Shown here one piece after another: positions 24,222 to 36,094 of a stretch of 64,000 bases of DNA. Source of the stretch: Cytauxzoon felis (taxonomy: Eukaryota > Apicomplexa > Aconoidasida > Piroplasmida > Theileriidae); NCBI GenBank assembly GCA_020283715.1, contig JAIQCW010000145.1, positions 59,822 through 123,821 of the forward strand, given 5' to 3'. The translations under genes were made by a program, and so were the position numbers. Position 1 is the first letter of the stretch. Every line of letters starts with the position of its first letter. The notes below the pieces were generated by a model. The model was not told the origin of the DNA, ran no database searches, and was given only the letters and a program-made list of their open reading frames with translations.

Positions 24222-26776
24222 TTGTTTAATGTAATTATAACGTTGAATAAGTTGTCTATAAGTAGTATATTTCGTAATATATTAAACAATGGAGGCATTA
24301 GGCCCTCCGGTAGGTTGATGGTAATGAATAATGGTGGAATATATGGTAATATAATTGATATGAACATATTGATGAGTATGGGTATTGATAATAATAAATA
24401 TATAAGGATGTATAGTGATATGAATATAAAATATGATAATATGATTAAAGATAGGATATGGAATAGATTAATAGATGATATAGATGATGAATATAAAATA
24501 AGTAATGGTTATAAATTTAAGAGTATGAAAGTAATGAGTTTTAATGCATTAGCAAAAAGTTTAGTAGATGATAAATATATAAATAATGATAATGATATAA
24601 TGTTATGGATAAATCGTCGTAATGAAATATTAAATGTAATTAAAGAATCTAATCCAGATGTTATATCATTACAAGAGATAGATGTAGATGATTATAATAA
24701 TTGGTTTAAAGATAAATTTGATATATTAGGTTATAATTATGTTTATAAACAAAAATGTGATGAACGTATTGATGGTTTAATAATTTTATATAAAAAAAAT
24801 AGATTTGAATTAATATTTAATAAATCTATTGAATATAAATCTAATAATAATGATTATAATAGAGGACAAGTTGCATTAATTATAACATTAAAAGATAAAA
24901 CTACTAAAGATTTATATGGTAATGATGTTAATGATCTATATATCATCTCTAATACACATATACTCTTTAATAAAAATAGAGGTGATATTAAATTCTATCA
25001 ATTAATCTATCTACTCAAAGAAATCTGTGATATGTATGATCTATGCCGATGTCATCTACAACAATTACATAATCATAACAAATCATCACATGTTGACACA
25101 AAACAATGTTATACAACCAATGTTCCACTCTCCTCCACCGTTGGTCCTGCAGGCAGCTCTCCACTCGAGGTCCATCCTGCCGTCAGCTCTTTCAATTACC
25201 TCCCCGTAGACGGTAATGCCACTCCCGGAGATCGTGGCGGAAGTGGAGGTGTAGATGGAAGTAGAGTTATGGATGTAACCTCAAGTGGATTACCCGAAGC
25301 TGATCTACGGGAAGCGGAGGGGGAATTAAATAGAGAAGCTGACGGCAGGACGACCTCAACTTGGCAACCCGGAGGAACAGATAATTCTACCCGGAAGAAC
25401 GAAAATGTTCAACCCCTAAGAACAGGAATTCTACCCGGAGGAACAGAGAATGTCTACCCGGAGGAACAAACCTCGGATATAGTAGATGTAACCTCAAGTG
25501 GAAAACCCGTAGCTGATCTCAGGGAAGCGGAGGGCGAAGTAAATAAGAAGGCCTCCACGGCGAGTGGAATGAATAATACTACTGGACATCATAAGGACGA
25601 TATAAATGTGGATAAAACATCTGGTGTATTGGATATAAATTCATCTAATTATAATACTGATGATTTTTCATTTGAATATATGGAAGATAGAATTGTATTT
25701 GATAATGTTAATTTATTACCACCCGCTATTATAATATGTGGTGATTTTAATTCTACCCCACAGAGTTTAATATATCATTATTTGAATAATGGTTTTGTTC
25801 ATTTGAATAATACGGATATACGTTTTATATCAGGTCAATATTTAATGTATAATAATGTATACTTGACATGTGCTGATGGTCATTTAAATTCTGGTAATAC
25901 TGTTGGTAATTTTAAACATTATATTAATGATTTATATAATAATGATGAAAATGAATATAATACTTGGTATAAATCATTTCATGAAAAAATCGATGTTACA
26001 TTATTCAAAATTAAACCCAAATGGGTCTCTATTAATCATATCAATATCTTTAATCAATTATTATCCTTTCTTAAACCACCTTATTATATGTTATTTTGCC
26101 CAATACATCTCAAGAGTGCATATAATAATATTAATGATGAACATTATATACCAGGACTCAATAATGAACCGTCATATACAGCTTACCATGGATGGCAAAA
26201 AGGATGTGTAGATTATATATGGCATAATACACACATTCATGTCGAAGCCATACACGAATTACCAAACTACCACCAAGTCATACAAGGCAATGACCTACCC
26301 AATAAGGTTTGTTTTAAATCTACCATATACACTTAAACATTACTATTTTTACGCACTCTCCATTGAAACTAGACATATTTTACTACCGTACTTTCCTTTC
26401 ACCTGAGGTTACAACCACTGTTCCACTCGGCGTGGAGCCTTCTTCCAATTACCTATCCCTAAAGGGTAATGCCACTCCCGGAGATCGTGGCAGTTATGTA
26501 GTTAGTACAAGACCTCAAGTGGAATGCCTGGAAGCGATCTACGGGAGCTGGAAGGGGAAGTAAATAGAGAGGCTGACGGCAGGATAAAGAGAGGTCGAGG
26601 TAGCCTCAGGTGGAGAACCGTCGTTCGGACGACTTTAGCCTACAACTTCATTGTAATTGGATCCAATCTAGTAAATGAATAAATGTTAAATATTTAAATT
26701 CAATAATATATTTCCATTATAGTTATGGCCATCATCGGATCACTTTAGTTTACTGGTGCAATTTAGGAGGCGTTGA
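24222..26776 (+). CDS. CCR4/nocturnin-like exonuclease-endonuclease-phosphatase protein with an in-frame repeat insertion
   Basis: Exons 24222-26306 and 26723-26776 join in phase to 712 aa. Landmarks of the EEP fold are KVMSFNALAKSL (about residue 104), the metal-binding Glu in SLQEID, SNTHILF, GDFNSTP and, across the intron, WPSSDHFSLL near the end. The pattern is closest to CCR4, nocturnin, Angel and 2'-phosphodiesterase members, which act on RNA 3' ends or adenosine cofactors; I cannot choose among them. Between the SNTH and GDFNSTP motifs the exon holds an inserted repeat copy of about 150 codons, from about residue 301 to 449, fully open in frame. Removing it leaves a normal loop, so the enzyme may tolerate it. 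Confidence 0.82.
25121..25568 (+). repeat. Repeat-family copy 4 (inside EEP coding exon, sense)
   Basis: Core gccactcccggagatcgtgg, two second-core units gctgatct(a/c)(c/g)ggaagcgga and, between them, a unit of repeated ctacccggaggaacaga-type sequence not found in most copies. It has no stop in the host frame and encodes the family peptides ATPGDRGG and ADLREAEGE. Confidence 0.9.
26399..26617 (+). repeat. Repeat-family copy 5 (EEP intron, sense)
   Basis: Left end ccactcggcgtggagcc, core gccactcccggagatcgtgg, right unit gcgatctacgggagctgga and end gctgacggcagga. It lies in intron 26307-26722. Confidence 0.85.
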
Positions 26777-26805
26777 ATTTAATATTTTAATGAATAAATG
26801 TACAT

Positions 26806-27191
26806 TTATTTGTTTAAAATTTGTTTTTGTAGTGTGTTCAACTGCTGAAGAAGTTTAACTTCTATATAAGCAGTATGTGAATAAGAATTTGTATCCTTGT
26901 ACTGCGAGTGTAAGTTTCTATAATATGAGCCGAGTCTCGTGTATGTAGGCGGCATGTCTTCATTAAATTTATGTAAATCATCAGATGTCCTTGTGATTGT
27001 CGAAAATAAATCTGATGATAACGATGTCATTTTGTTCAATTTCTTATCAGCAGCTATATAAAATGTATTAAAATAAATATAATAGACGTACATGTAACCT
27101 TGTTTAAATTTAGTAGTTTTGATTGTGTATCAATGATGGATTGGATATTTGATGCGATTCCATTCAAAAAATTAATTTGATCGTTACTCAT
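26806..27191 (-). CDS. Small coiled-coil protein, 115 aa
   Basis: Exons 27191-27092 and 27053-26806 join in phase. The sequence starts [20 protein letters not shown] and is helical throughout, rich in Leu, Ser, Asn and Gln, with no membrane segment. It is convergent with the EEP gene, 29 bases apart. Its start codon overlaps the proposed stop of the upstream GEX1-like gene (ATGA at 27188-27191). Size and helicity would suit a subunit of a small helical complex (prefoldin, BORC or tethering type), but I recognise no family. Confidence 0.5.
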
Positions 27192-30100
27192 TTTTTATAA
27201 ATTAAAGTATATTTAACAATTTTATCACGTCTATCATTTAGATACTCATCTACTAAGTCCTCAGAATCTTCACCTAATTGGTAATCACAATCATCCTCAA
27301 TATCAGATTCTTCATATGATGAATCAGATTCTATATTAAATTGTATAATTTATTACAAATAAAATTACCATATATATAACTACTATCTGTACCTATATCA
27401 TTCTCTACCACATCATCCAATGTGTAAGTCATCCCCATGGTGTCTATAACATTGTCTATAAATCATAAATATATTCCTCACTTGAACCAAGATAATATAT
27501 AGGATTCTTCAAAACGCTCTTTATCTCATACATCTCATTCATCATAACTTGCATCGGCGGTTTATAACTATAATATGATAATATTATGAATAGATTAATA
27601 GAATGTTTCTTCATCCCATCAATGATCAGTCTTTGCATCGATAACAAATAACTGAAGTCCAATCCTACTTTGTTTTCCATTGCATGAGCTCTCCATTCGA
27701 GGTTATCACCACCTCTCTTGGTCCTACCGTCAGCTCTTCTATTTATTTCCCCCTCCGCTTCCCGTAGATCAGCTGCGGGTTTTCCACTTGAGGTTACATC
27801 CAACATATCCTTAGTCCATCTTCCATCATTCCCATGATGGATGATCCATCACTACCTTCACCATGATCTCCGGGAGTGGCTCTACTCTTTAGAGATAGGT
27901 AATTGGAAGAGCTCTCTGCAAGAGGAAGTGAAGTTGTAACCTTATGTGTACACCTGTCGTTATGACTCATTATATATCTTATCATCACGATTGATATGAA
28001 TGTTTAGACTCATATTCACTGTCAACTCCTACCACTTATCTCTAGATAAACTTACTTTAGGTATGCAGAGACATATGTTTTTATGATGTATCCAAATAAA
28101 ATCTGATTATAAATTATTATTACTTGTATAAAATTTACCATCCTGATGCTTTTAATTGTTTGGTAATAAATAATATTCAAGTCATATTTGACATTAAACG
28201 GTATAATATATAAATAAATTTTATAAATTAATGCTTCCATGAGACAGGAAAATAAAAATGCTGTTGTTATTTATATGTAAACCTTATAATTCAACTTACT
28301 AAAGAAGATTTTAGTACGTATACCATTAGAAAAATCAAATGATGTCAAACAAAAGCCCAATATTATGAAAAATATATACAAACAAACAGTCTTGAAATTG
28401 TTTATAAACTCTATATGATTAATGATTTTATGTATATCTCATATGGAATGTATAGGAAGGAGTTTAAATATGTTTATGCTGAAATAATGTATAGTAGTAT
28501 AATACCTCACATCTCATATGATATGGATTGATTCTATTTTAGTATAGTCTCAGCTTCCCTAATATCTGATACTGGTAATGGCGTTTTATTATTATCGGGT
28601 TATAGGGTAATTTTCCCCCATTTACCACATAATAATCCCCATGATATTTAATAATTTAACTATATGAAACAGATAACATAACCTCAAGTAGAAAAACCGT
28701 AGCTGATCTCAGGGAAGCGGAGGGATAACTAAATAAAAAAGCTGACGGCAGGAAAAGCTATGCTTATCTCTGTAGGAGTCTATTAATCAATTCACATAGA
28801 AACATTCAATTGATCGTACATGAGAAAAAATGGAATTTTAAATGGGAAATTTATAATTTCAAGTTGATAATTAACATACCGAATATCCTCTTTTGTGTAT
28901 TACGGATAATGATAACTAATTTTAATAAATCATTCATATCAGTCTTTAAATTATCAATCCATTCACTTAAACTATAATAACGTATGGATATATTAAAAAT
29001 ATACTAAACGTACTCTATAGCTTTATCTAATTGATCTTGTTGTTGTAATTTTAATTGACCTAATTGATTTTCAATAATATAATGTGCTTTTAATATGTCT
29101 TCAGCTGATGAACTTAATTTATTAATCTATAAATTGAATTATAAAATATGATTTACCTTACAGTCTTACATTAAATTCTGTTCTTTTATTCCATTCACTA
29201 GATTGTAAATAGAAACATATGTCATCTATAATTGTATAATGAGATAAAAACATTTATATTCCACTCGGCGTGGAGGCATACGCAATGGTTACAGTCATCT
29301 CTTCGTCCTCCGTTCCACCTGAGGTCGTCTTGCAGACAGTTCTCCAATCGAGGTCCAATCCAACTCTCTTCGTCTTGCAGACGGCTCCTCCAATTACCTA
29401 TCTCTAAAGAGTAGAGCCACTCCCGGAGATCGTGGGGGAAGTGAAGGTAATGAGGATATAACCTCAAGTGGACTACCCGTAGCTGATCTCTGGGAAGCGG
29501 AGGGGTAAGTAAATAGAAGAGGCTGACGGCAGGACCTCAGGTGGCACGGCGAGTTGAATGAAGAGTAGTAATGGACCTAAGTGGAACCCGAAGCTGATCT
29601 CAGGGAAGCGAAGGGGGATGTAAATAGAGAAGCTGTCTGCAAGACAAGGATATGACCTCAGATGGAACGCCTAGTGGATATATATCAGTTATATTATCTA
29701 ATTCAATATATAGATATACCTATATGGTTGAGATCTGCATGATAAATTTGAAATGCTGATTCTGACATGATGTTGTTGTTGGTACATTTTGCGAGGATTT
29801 CCTCTTTGAGTAATTCACAATCATTACTATAATAATCATATTGACATGGATTTGTATCGAATTTATTGTTGAATAACTTCAATTGATCATTGGTAATATT
29901 TTTTGGATTCAATATACAACCATCTTTAGCAGTTGGGAATGGTCGGTTGGCTCTTATAAAATGACATTTTGTTTTGGCTAATGCTATAAATGATCTTGAA
30001 ATATCACCTTTAAGATCACATTTATCAATATCTAATGATTCCAACTCCTTTAAAACATATCTCCAACAACCACCTTGTATACCAACTTGTATATGATCAT

Positions 30101-30416
30101 CTTTATTGATTAAACTAACAGGATCGATATCGATATCGAAATCTATTTAATATAATATGAATTTAAAGTATCAAAAATACTTACCAGAGTTGTTTATGTA
30201 ATCTATGCATGGATAGTTTCCATCTTTATATGTATCATTTTTATACATGTCATCATATATTAAACCTTGACATTCTAACTCGTTGTTATTAATGTTATCG
30301 ATAATTGATTTATATGATACACGGCCACGATCAAAACTAGACCTTCCTAATGCTGTCCAATTTCTATACCTTTCACTACCCGCTCCTAATATCCATAGAT
30401 ATATGAGCGACAACAT
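27188..30416 (-). CDS. GEX1: GEX1/KAR5-like nuclear-fusion (karyogamy) protein
   Basis: Ten exons on the minus strand join in phase: 30416-30185, 30142-29720, 29225-29170, 29126-29014, 28971-28880, 28410-28300, 28233-28139, 27608-27482, 27455-27369 and 27330-27188, giving about 492 aa. The eighth exon's start is the weakest call. A signal peptide ([13 protein letters not shown]) is followed by a Cys-rich region with GGCWRYV and regularly spaced cysteines to about residue 200, a coiled coil ([20 protein letters not shown]) and membrane spans ([16 protein letters not shown] and later). That order matches the KAR5/Brambleberry/GEX1 family of nuclear-envelope proteins that act in fusion of gamete nuclei. 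The C-terminus is very acidic. Introns 2, 5 and 7 contain repeat copies. Family assignment rests on Cys pattern and topology, so it is moderate. Confidence 0.55.
27690..27928 (-). repeat. Repeat-family copy 6 (GEX1-like intron, sense to gene)
   Basis: Second core gcttcccgtagatcagctgc, core catgatctccgggagtggc and right end gctctctgcaagag. It includes the palindrome-like gatggatgatccatc unit also seen in copies 9 and 10. Confidence 0.85.
28680..28752 (+). repeat. Repeat-family copy 7 (GEX1-like intron, half copy)
   Basis: Only the right half is present, from acctcaagtagaaaaaccg through gctgatctcagggaagcgga to gctgacggcagga. It is antisense to the host gene. Confidence 0.85.
29260..29678 (+). 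repeat. Repeat-family copy 8 (GEX1-like intron, antisense)
   Basis: A composite: left modules ccactcggcgtggaggc, tcttgcagacagttctcc and tcttgcagacggctcc, core gccactcccggagatcgtgg, then two right halves in tandem (29459-29540 and 29570-29650). It lies between the second and third exons. Confidence 0.85.
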
Positions 30417-31222
30417 TTTATTAGATGATATACAGTTGTATTTACACCCCTCAAATATACCCGAGACGCCAGTACAGGAGGAGATTTTAAAAATTTTTAC
30501 TGTAAAATGTCCGATTTATTGATAGTAAATCGAAGTAGTGATGTAGCCATTAGATAATTAAACGGTCACGAAATCGAACATGATGAGTTAGTAATGTGTC
30601 TGACCATTGAGGATCCATTAAAATTTATTTAGATTCGTCACGATTTAAAATTAAAAATTATCATCTTCTATGGAATTAAATTTTTCTACATCGATTAGAT
30701 GAGATTTTTGTACTGGTAACGATGTAATTGGCACATATGTAATTGAAGATGTAATGGATGATGGAATGATGATAGACATTGGTGAAGGATGAGAATTCCA
30801 GTTGTATCAATATATTTGTTGATTAATGGATACATTTGAATGAAGTTTATCTGCATTCAGTCAACATCATGTGTATGGGTATGGAATGTGTATGCTATGA
30901 CTGTGGCAAGATGATAGAACTTTATAAACGAGGAATCTTATCAGTCATCGTGGTAAATCCATCATTATAATGTCAATTCAATTTTGAGACTAGGATATAT
31001 CTTCACCTTTCTATAATATTATTGCAGGGGTGTGTGCTATGTGGTGTTCGGGTGATTGGTGTGTATACATGTGTAGTGTGTAAGTTTATACAAGTGTAGG
31101 TATTTTTGTATAATTTAATCATATAATTTATATGATATAATTTATACTTTTAAATACTATAATAAATTTTTCATTTTGTAGAATTTATTTGTTGTATATT
31201 ATATCAATTTTGGTACTTCAAA
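30417..31222. other. Intergenic region upstream of GEX1-like and myosin A genes
   Basis: About 800 bases. The plus strand holds a possible small Cys-rich gene (30869-31099, listed separately). At 30660-30800 both strands have a short open stretch of Ile/Ser/Pro-rich codons that I could not assign. No repeat-family copy is present. Confidence 0.4.
30869..31099 (+). CDS. Possible small zinc-ribbon-like protein
   Basis: Exons 30861-30952 and 31028-31099 join in phase; the first Met inside is at 30869, giving about 52 aa. The sequence has CVCYDCGK followed, after the splice, by GCVLCGVRVIGVYTCVVC, that is three CxxC pairs as in zinc ribbons. The final Cys-rich part faintly resembles the end of PHF5A-type splicing proteins but the spacing is wrong. 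A possible upstream exon (about 30700-30781) would fit in phase. Weakly supported; it could be non-coding. Confidence 0.3.
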
Positions 31223-33884
31223 ATGGATGCTACAAATAAGGAGCGTGTTCAGACCGCTAATTCTCTTAAGCGTAAGAGTACTAATCTTAATGCATTTGAT
31301 ATTACTGGGAATGTTTTAACTGTAAGTTTGATTTTAATTTAATATTATATATTTCTATCAATATTTGTCTATCTGCACTTTTATCATTTCTTTATTTATT
31401 CTTACATTTTATTCTAAATGTGTAATTATATTAATCATTATTATTTTAGGGTCTATATGTCTGGTCTGATGTAGCTCCTGCTGTGAAGGAGGATCCTACA
31501 TTGATGTTTGCGAAGTGTTTAGTTCATCCTGGTTCAAACAGTGATGTTTTGATGTGTACACAGGTTGATCCTCCATCAGATGATAAGGTTTGTTTATTTT
31601 TAAAACTATATTAATTGTATTGTAGGTATTTGAAGTACCTGTTGCTAATGCTTGGAATACAAATGAGAATATTGATCCAATGACTTATGGTGATATTGGT
31701 ATGTTACCACAGACGAGTATACCATGTGTATTGGATTATTTGAAGTATCGTTATATGAATAATCAGATTTATAGTACTGCTGATCCATTGATGGTATCTA
31801 TAAATCCTTTTAAAGATTTGGGTAATGCTACTGATGACGTTATTAGGCAATATAGGGACGCTCCTAATTTATTGAAGATGCCTCCTCATGTATTTTACAC
31901 TGCTAGAAAGGCATTGGAGAATTTGCATGATTATAAATTTTCTCAGACGATTATAGTATCTGGTGAATCTGGTACTGGTAAAACACAGGCTACTACACAG
32001 ATGTTACGTTATTTTGCTTCTACTAAAGTTGGTTTGAGTGATACTAGAATTCAAACGGCTGTAATGGCTGCTAATCCTGTATTGGAAGCATTTGGTAATG
32101 CTAAGACGATTAGGAATAATAATTCATCTAGATTTGGTCGTTTTATGCAATTAGATGTTGGTGTAACTGGTGGTATTAGATATGGTTCTGTTGTAACATT
32201 TTTATTAGAGAAATCTCGTATTATAACACAAGATGAGAATGAGAGAAGTTATCATATATTTTATCAATTATTGAAAGGTAGTAGTAATGAAGTAAAGAAG
32301 AAATATAAATTATTACCATTACATGATTATGTTTATTTAAATAAGAAATGTACTGATGTATCTAATATTGATGATGTTAAAGAATATAATATTGTATGTG
32401 AATCATTTAAGAATATGGGTTTAAATGATGATGTTATAGATACTATATGGTCATTATTATCTGGTATATTATTAATGGGTAATGTAAATATTATTGCAGA
32501 ATCTAGAGATGGTATAGATGATGCAGCGAAAATTGAGAATTATAATGTATTTAATGATGCATGTAATTTATTATATTTAAATCCTAATGATATAGAAAAT
32601 GAATTGTTAATTAAAGTTACTAAAGTTGGTAATAATGAAATAAAAAGTCCTAGAAAAGTAGATGATTCTAATGTATTAAAATGTAGTCTATCAAAGGCTA
32701 TATATGAGAAATTATTTTTATATCTTGTACGTATACTTAATAATACTATAGAACCTAAAGATGGTTTTAAATATTTTATAGGATTATTAGATATATTTGG
32801 TTTTGAAGTATTTAAAAATAATTCATTAGAACAATTATTTATTAATATTACAAATGAAATGTTACAAACAAATTTTATTAATATTGTATTTAAACGTGAA
32901 TCATTATTATATAAAGAAGAGGGTATAGCATCACCAAATTTAGAATATAAAAATAATATCGACATCATAAATATATTATGTTCTAAAGGTAAATCTGTAT
33001 TATCTATTCTAGAAGATCAATGTTTAGCACCAGGTGGTACAGATGAAAAAATTGTATCATCATGTAATAATCAATTGGTTGGTAATAATATTTATATACC
33101 CTCTAAAGTTGGTGGTAATATAAACTTTACTGTTATACATACCATCGGTTCTATACAATATTGTTCTAATGGTTTTATTATGAAAAATAAAGATGTATTA
33201 ACATCTAATTTAATTAAATGTGTTAATAATTCTAATAATAATATTGTTAATAAATTATTTGAAAATATTATTATGGAAGAAGGTAAATTAGCTAAAGGTA
33301 TGCTTATAGGTTCACAATTTATGAATCAATTAGATTCATTAATGACATTAATTAATTCTACTGATTCACATTTTATTAGATGTATAAGTCCTAATGATTA
33401 TATGAAATCATTAACATGGAATCCTATTAAAGTTATTATACAATTACATGCATTATCTGTTATAGAAGCATTACAACTTAGAAAATTAGGTTATTCATAT
33501 CGTAGAAATTTTAATGATTTTATTGAACAATATAAATATATTAATCTAACTATATCACATGACACTAGTCTAGATGATAAAACTAAAGCTAAAAAATTAA
33601 TTGAATCTACTAATTTATCTAAAGGATGCTATACATTGGGGAAAAGTAAAATGTTTTTAACACAAAAGGCAGCTAATGATCTTACTATATTACAACGAGA
33701 AAAATTAGCTGTTTGGGCACCAATTACTGAAGTTTTATACGCACTAGTACAAAAAATCAATAATAGAAATCTTCTACTCAATTCTATGCATAATATCGTA
33801 CGATTACAAGCACATCTCAGAAAACATATCGTACATTCCAATACAACACCTACACCACAACAAACACTCGCAATGAAATTCTAA
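31223..33884 (+). CDS. MYOA: Myosin A (class XIV glideosome motor)
   Basis: Exons 31223-31321, 31450-31587 and 31626-33884 join in phase to 831 aa. The protein is a motor head with almost no tail, as in apicomplexan MyoA (about 820 aa). Seen: DPLMVSINPFK, the P-loop GESGTGKT (residues about 181-188), switch I NNNSSRFGRF, switch II-relay DIFGFEVF, the actin-binding region and FIRCISPN. The C-terminus has a basic light-chain-binding helix (VRLQAHLRKHI). MyoA drives gliding and invasion as part of the inner-membrane glideosome. As in other class XIV A heads, the TEDS-site region and short tail differ from conventional myosins. Confidence 0.95.
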
Positions 33885-33960
33885 TGTATTGAAGTTTTAT
33901 ATATATATGAATACTGAAGTTACAGTTTTACTCCTTGTCCTGAAGTTACAACCTTGTATG

Positions 33961-34370
33961 CCACTCGGCGTGGAGCCTTCTCCACTTGAGGTCCAATCCA
34001 CATTTCCTTCCACTCGCCGTGGAGGCCTCTCTATTTACCAATCTCTAAAGAGTAAAGCCACTCCCAGATATCGTGGTGAAGTTAGTGATGGATCATCCAT
34101 CATGGGAATGATGGAAGATGGTGATAAGGATGTGTAGTGATGTAACCTCAAGTGGAACCCGTAGCTGATCTCAGGGAAGCGGAGGGGGAAGTAAATATAG
34201 AAGGCCGCCACGGCGAGTGGAAGAGGTGAAGGTAGTGATGGATCATCCATCATGGGAATGATGGAAGATGGTGATAAGGATGTGTAGTGATGTAACCTCA
34301 AGTGGAACCCGTAGCTGATCTCAGGGAAGCGGAGGGAGAGATAAATAGAGAAGGCCGGCACGGCAGTGGA
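33961..34370 (+). repeat. Repeat-family copy 9 (intergenic, with tandem duplication)
   Basis: Left ends ccactcggcgtggagcc and ccactcgccgtggaggcc, core gccactcccagatatcgtgg, then a right-half unit present twice in near-perfect tandem with a 138-base period (about 34088-34225 and 34226-34363). Each unit includes gatggatcatccatcatggg. The region 33885-34528 holds no gene apart from this. Confidence 0.9.
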
Positions 34371-34528
34371 AGAGGTGAAGGTAATGATTGGACTTCAGAT
34401 GGAGTACACTTCACTTGACTCATCATTCATTCATCTTACATCTTTCGTTCATCTAACTTCTTTAATGTACAATAGATGTATTACATTAATATATGTATCT
34501 CAATAGTTAATTATAATCAGTTTATAAC

Positions 34529-35056
34529 TTAGTCGAAGTCATAATCCTCCATAGTTCTTACTGGATTTTCTAAATCAACATCAAAGAAGAATAATAACAT
34601 GTTGATAAATCCATGTTGTGGAATAGGTCCTTCTTCTTGTTGTTCCTTTAGAAATGGTACTGCTCTTCTGGCTACATCTTCATCAGTACACTCGGTAACA
34701 CTGTTATCCTCCTGATTACATTGAAAGAAGCGATGTATTATAGAATCCCCAGACGTTGTCCTCACAAGAATAAATTTAAAAGCCCCGTTGTTGGCTGTAA
34801 ATATGTCAGTTTCAAATAAATTTTCATCTTGATGTTCTTCCTTATTCCACAAAGTATTACCTCTATATTTAACAAATGTTACTGCTATATGAGACTTTGG
34901 TTTATCAACGTTAAGTGTACATCCTCTCCAAACAAATGTTTGTTGATTTAGCATTTCTTGTGAGGCTGCGCTTTCAGGGTCAATCACTATACCCAAAGTA
35001 GTGAATTTTGATACAAGTACTGTAAACAGTACGGTATAAAACGTATAACACTTCAT
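34529..35056 (-). CDS. Secreted protein of unknown function, about 175 aa
   Basis: The ORF is open to 35116, but the Met at 35056 starts a textbook signal peptide (MKCYTFYTVLFTVLVSKFTT), so I place the start there. The mature part has a few cysteines (RGCTLNV, FQCNQEDNS, TECTDEDV), is mixed in character and ends acidic (MEDYDFD). There is no second membrane span and no GPI-like tail. I recognise no domain. Piroplasms have many small secreted merozoite proteins and this could be one. It faces the myosin gene across repeat copy 9. Confidence 0.65.
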   Translation of the reverse strand: MKCYTFYTVLFTVLVSKFTTLGIVIDPESAASQEMLNQQTFVWRGCTLNVDKPKSHIAVTFVKYRGNTLWNKEEHQDENLFETDIFTANNGAFKFILVRTTSGDSIIHRFFQCNQEDNSVTECTDEDVARRAVPFLKEQQEEGPIPQHGFINMLLFFFDVDLENPVRTMEDYDFD

Positions 35057-35116
35057 TATAAAACGTTTGTTACGATAAATTAACAGATTTTGAATAATAA
35101 AACAGTTATTCCACAA

Positions 35117-36094
35117 TTAACTTATAATGATTGAATATACCAATGTAGGTAGATCTTTATATGTCTGGTTGTCATGATAGATCTATATGCATTTCATATG
35201 AAATCTAATAATATATACATTAAAGTTCACATGATTGAATGAATAAAATCTACATTTTAATATATTCTCAACGAATATTCATTACAAAATGATCATGAAT
35301 TTCATAACAAAAGTATTGCATGTATATTAATTTACGACACTAAATGTTAACCTTTATGTTTACAAGTATATTTTATAGTTAATCTTATATATATAATACA
35401 ATATATTCAAAATTTTTATACTAGTACATTTATAGATATTCATATATGGTTTGTCTTTGTAGTATCAAAATATGTAATTAAGTAATAATATCACGTATTC
35501 TTCTATAAAGTATAATTATTCATTCATCGTAGTATATCTATAATAGACATACTATTTGTTGATAAGAATATAATCATGTCCACATGTTAATTAGATAAAT
35601 TATATTTATACACTTTAAATAATTATGATTATAACATTATTAGATTGTAAATGATAGTATCATGAATTTTAAGTTGTATATATAATAGAATATCATTAGA
35701 TAGTAACGTCTATATACATATTTATGGAGGTAGATGCAACTGTAAGCTAACGTTTGGAAGTTATGAAGATATAATTATGATATGATAAATTCATTAAATA
35801 TGGTTCAATAGATGTAGAATAAGTTATAAGATGTAATAATGATTGAAAAAATGGATCTTATTTTAAACAAGTAGCTATTGCATTATCCTGAAACAAAATG
35901 ATGTATAGCCATATGAATGCTCATAATTTGAGTAGATTGATGGAATCGAATTGATGTAATTATAGTAATTAATATAAATTCGTTTGTAATATGCTATAAA
36001 AGTATACATTGACATATAAAGTATGAGGAGATGCAAACTTGAAAAAAAATTCGGTCCTCGTTAGATCCAGCTACTTAATATCTGTATAAATATT
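35117..36094. other. Intergenic region, about 1 kb
   Basis: A divergent promoter region, strongly A+T-rich. I see no ORF with coding character, no repeat-family copy and no RNA gene. Confidence 0.45.

Noticed and set aside
27188..27191. Bacterial contamination or operon because of the ATGA overlap
   Set aside because: Both genes have GT-AG introns and the same base composition as neighbours.
30657..30800. Minus-strand reading of an Ile/Pro/Ser-rich terminal exon
   Set aside because: Open on both strands, no partner exon found, and composition fits low-complexity intergenic DNA.
35117..36094. Hidden RNA gene in the long intergenic space
   Set aside because: I looked for tRNA-like cloverleaf boxes and G+C-rich islands and saw none; a covariance-model search would settle it.
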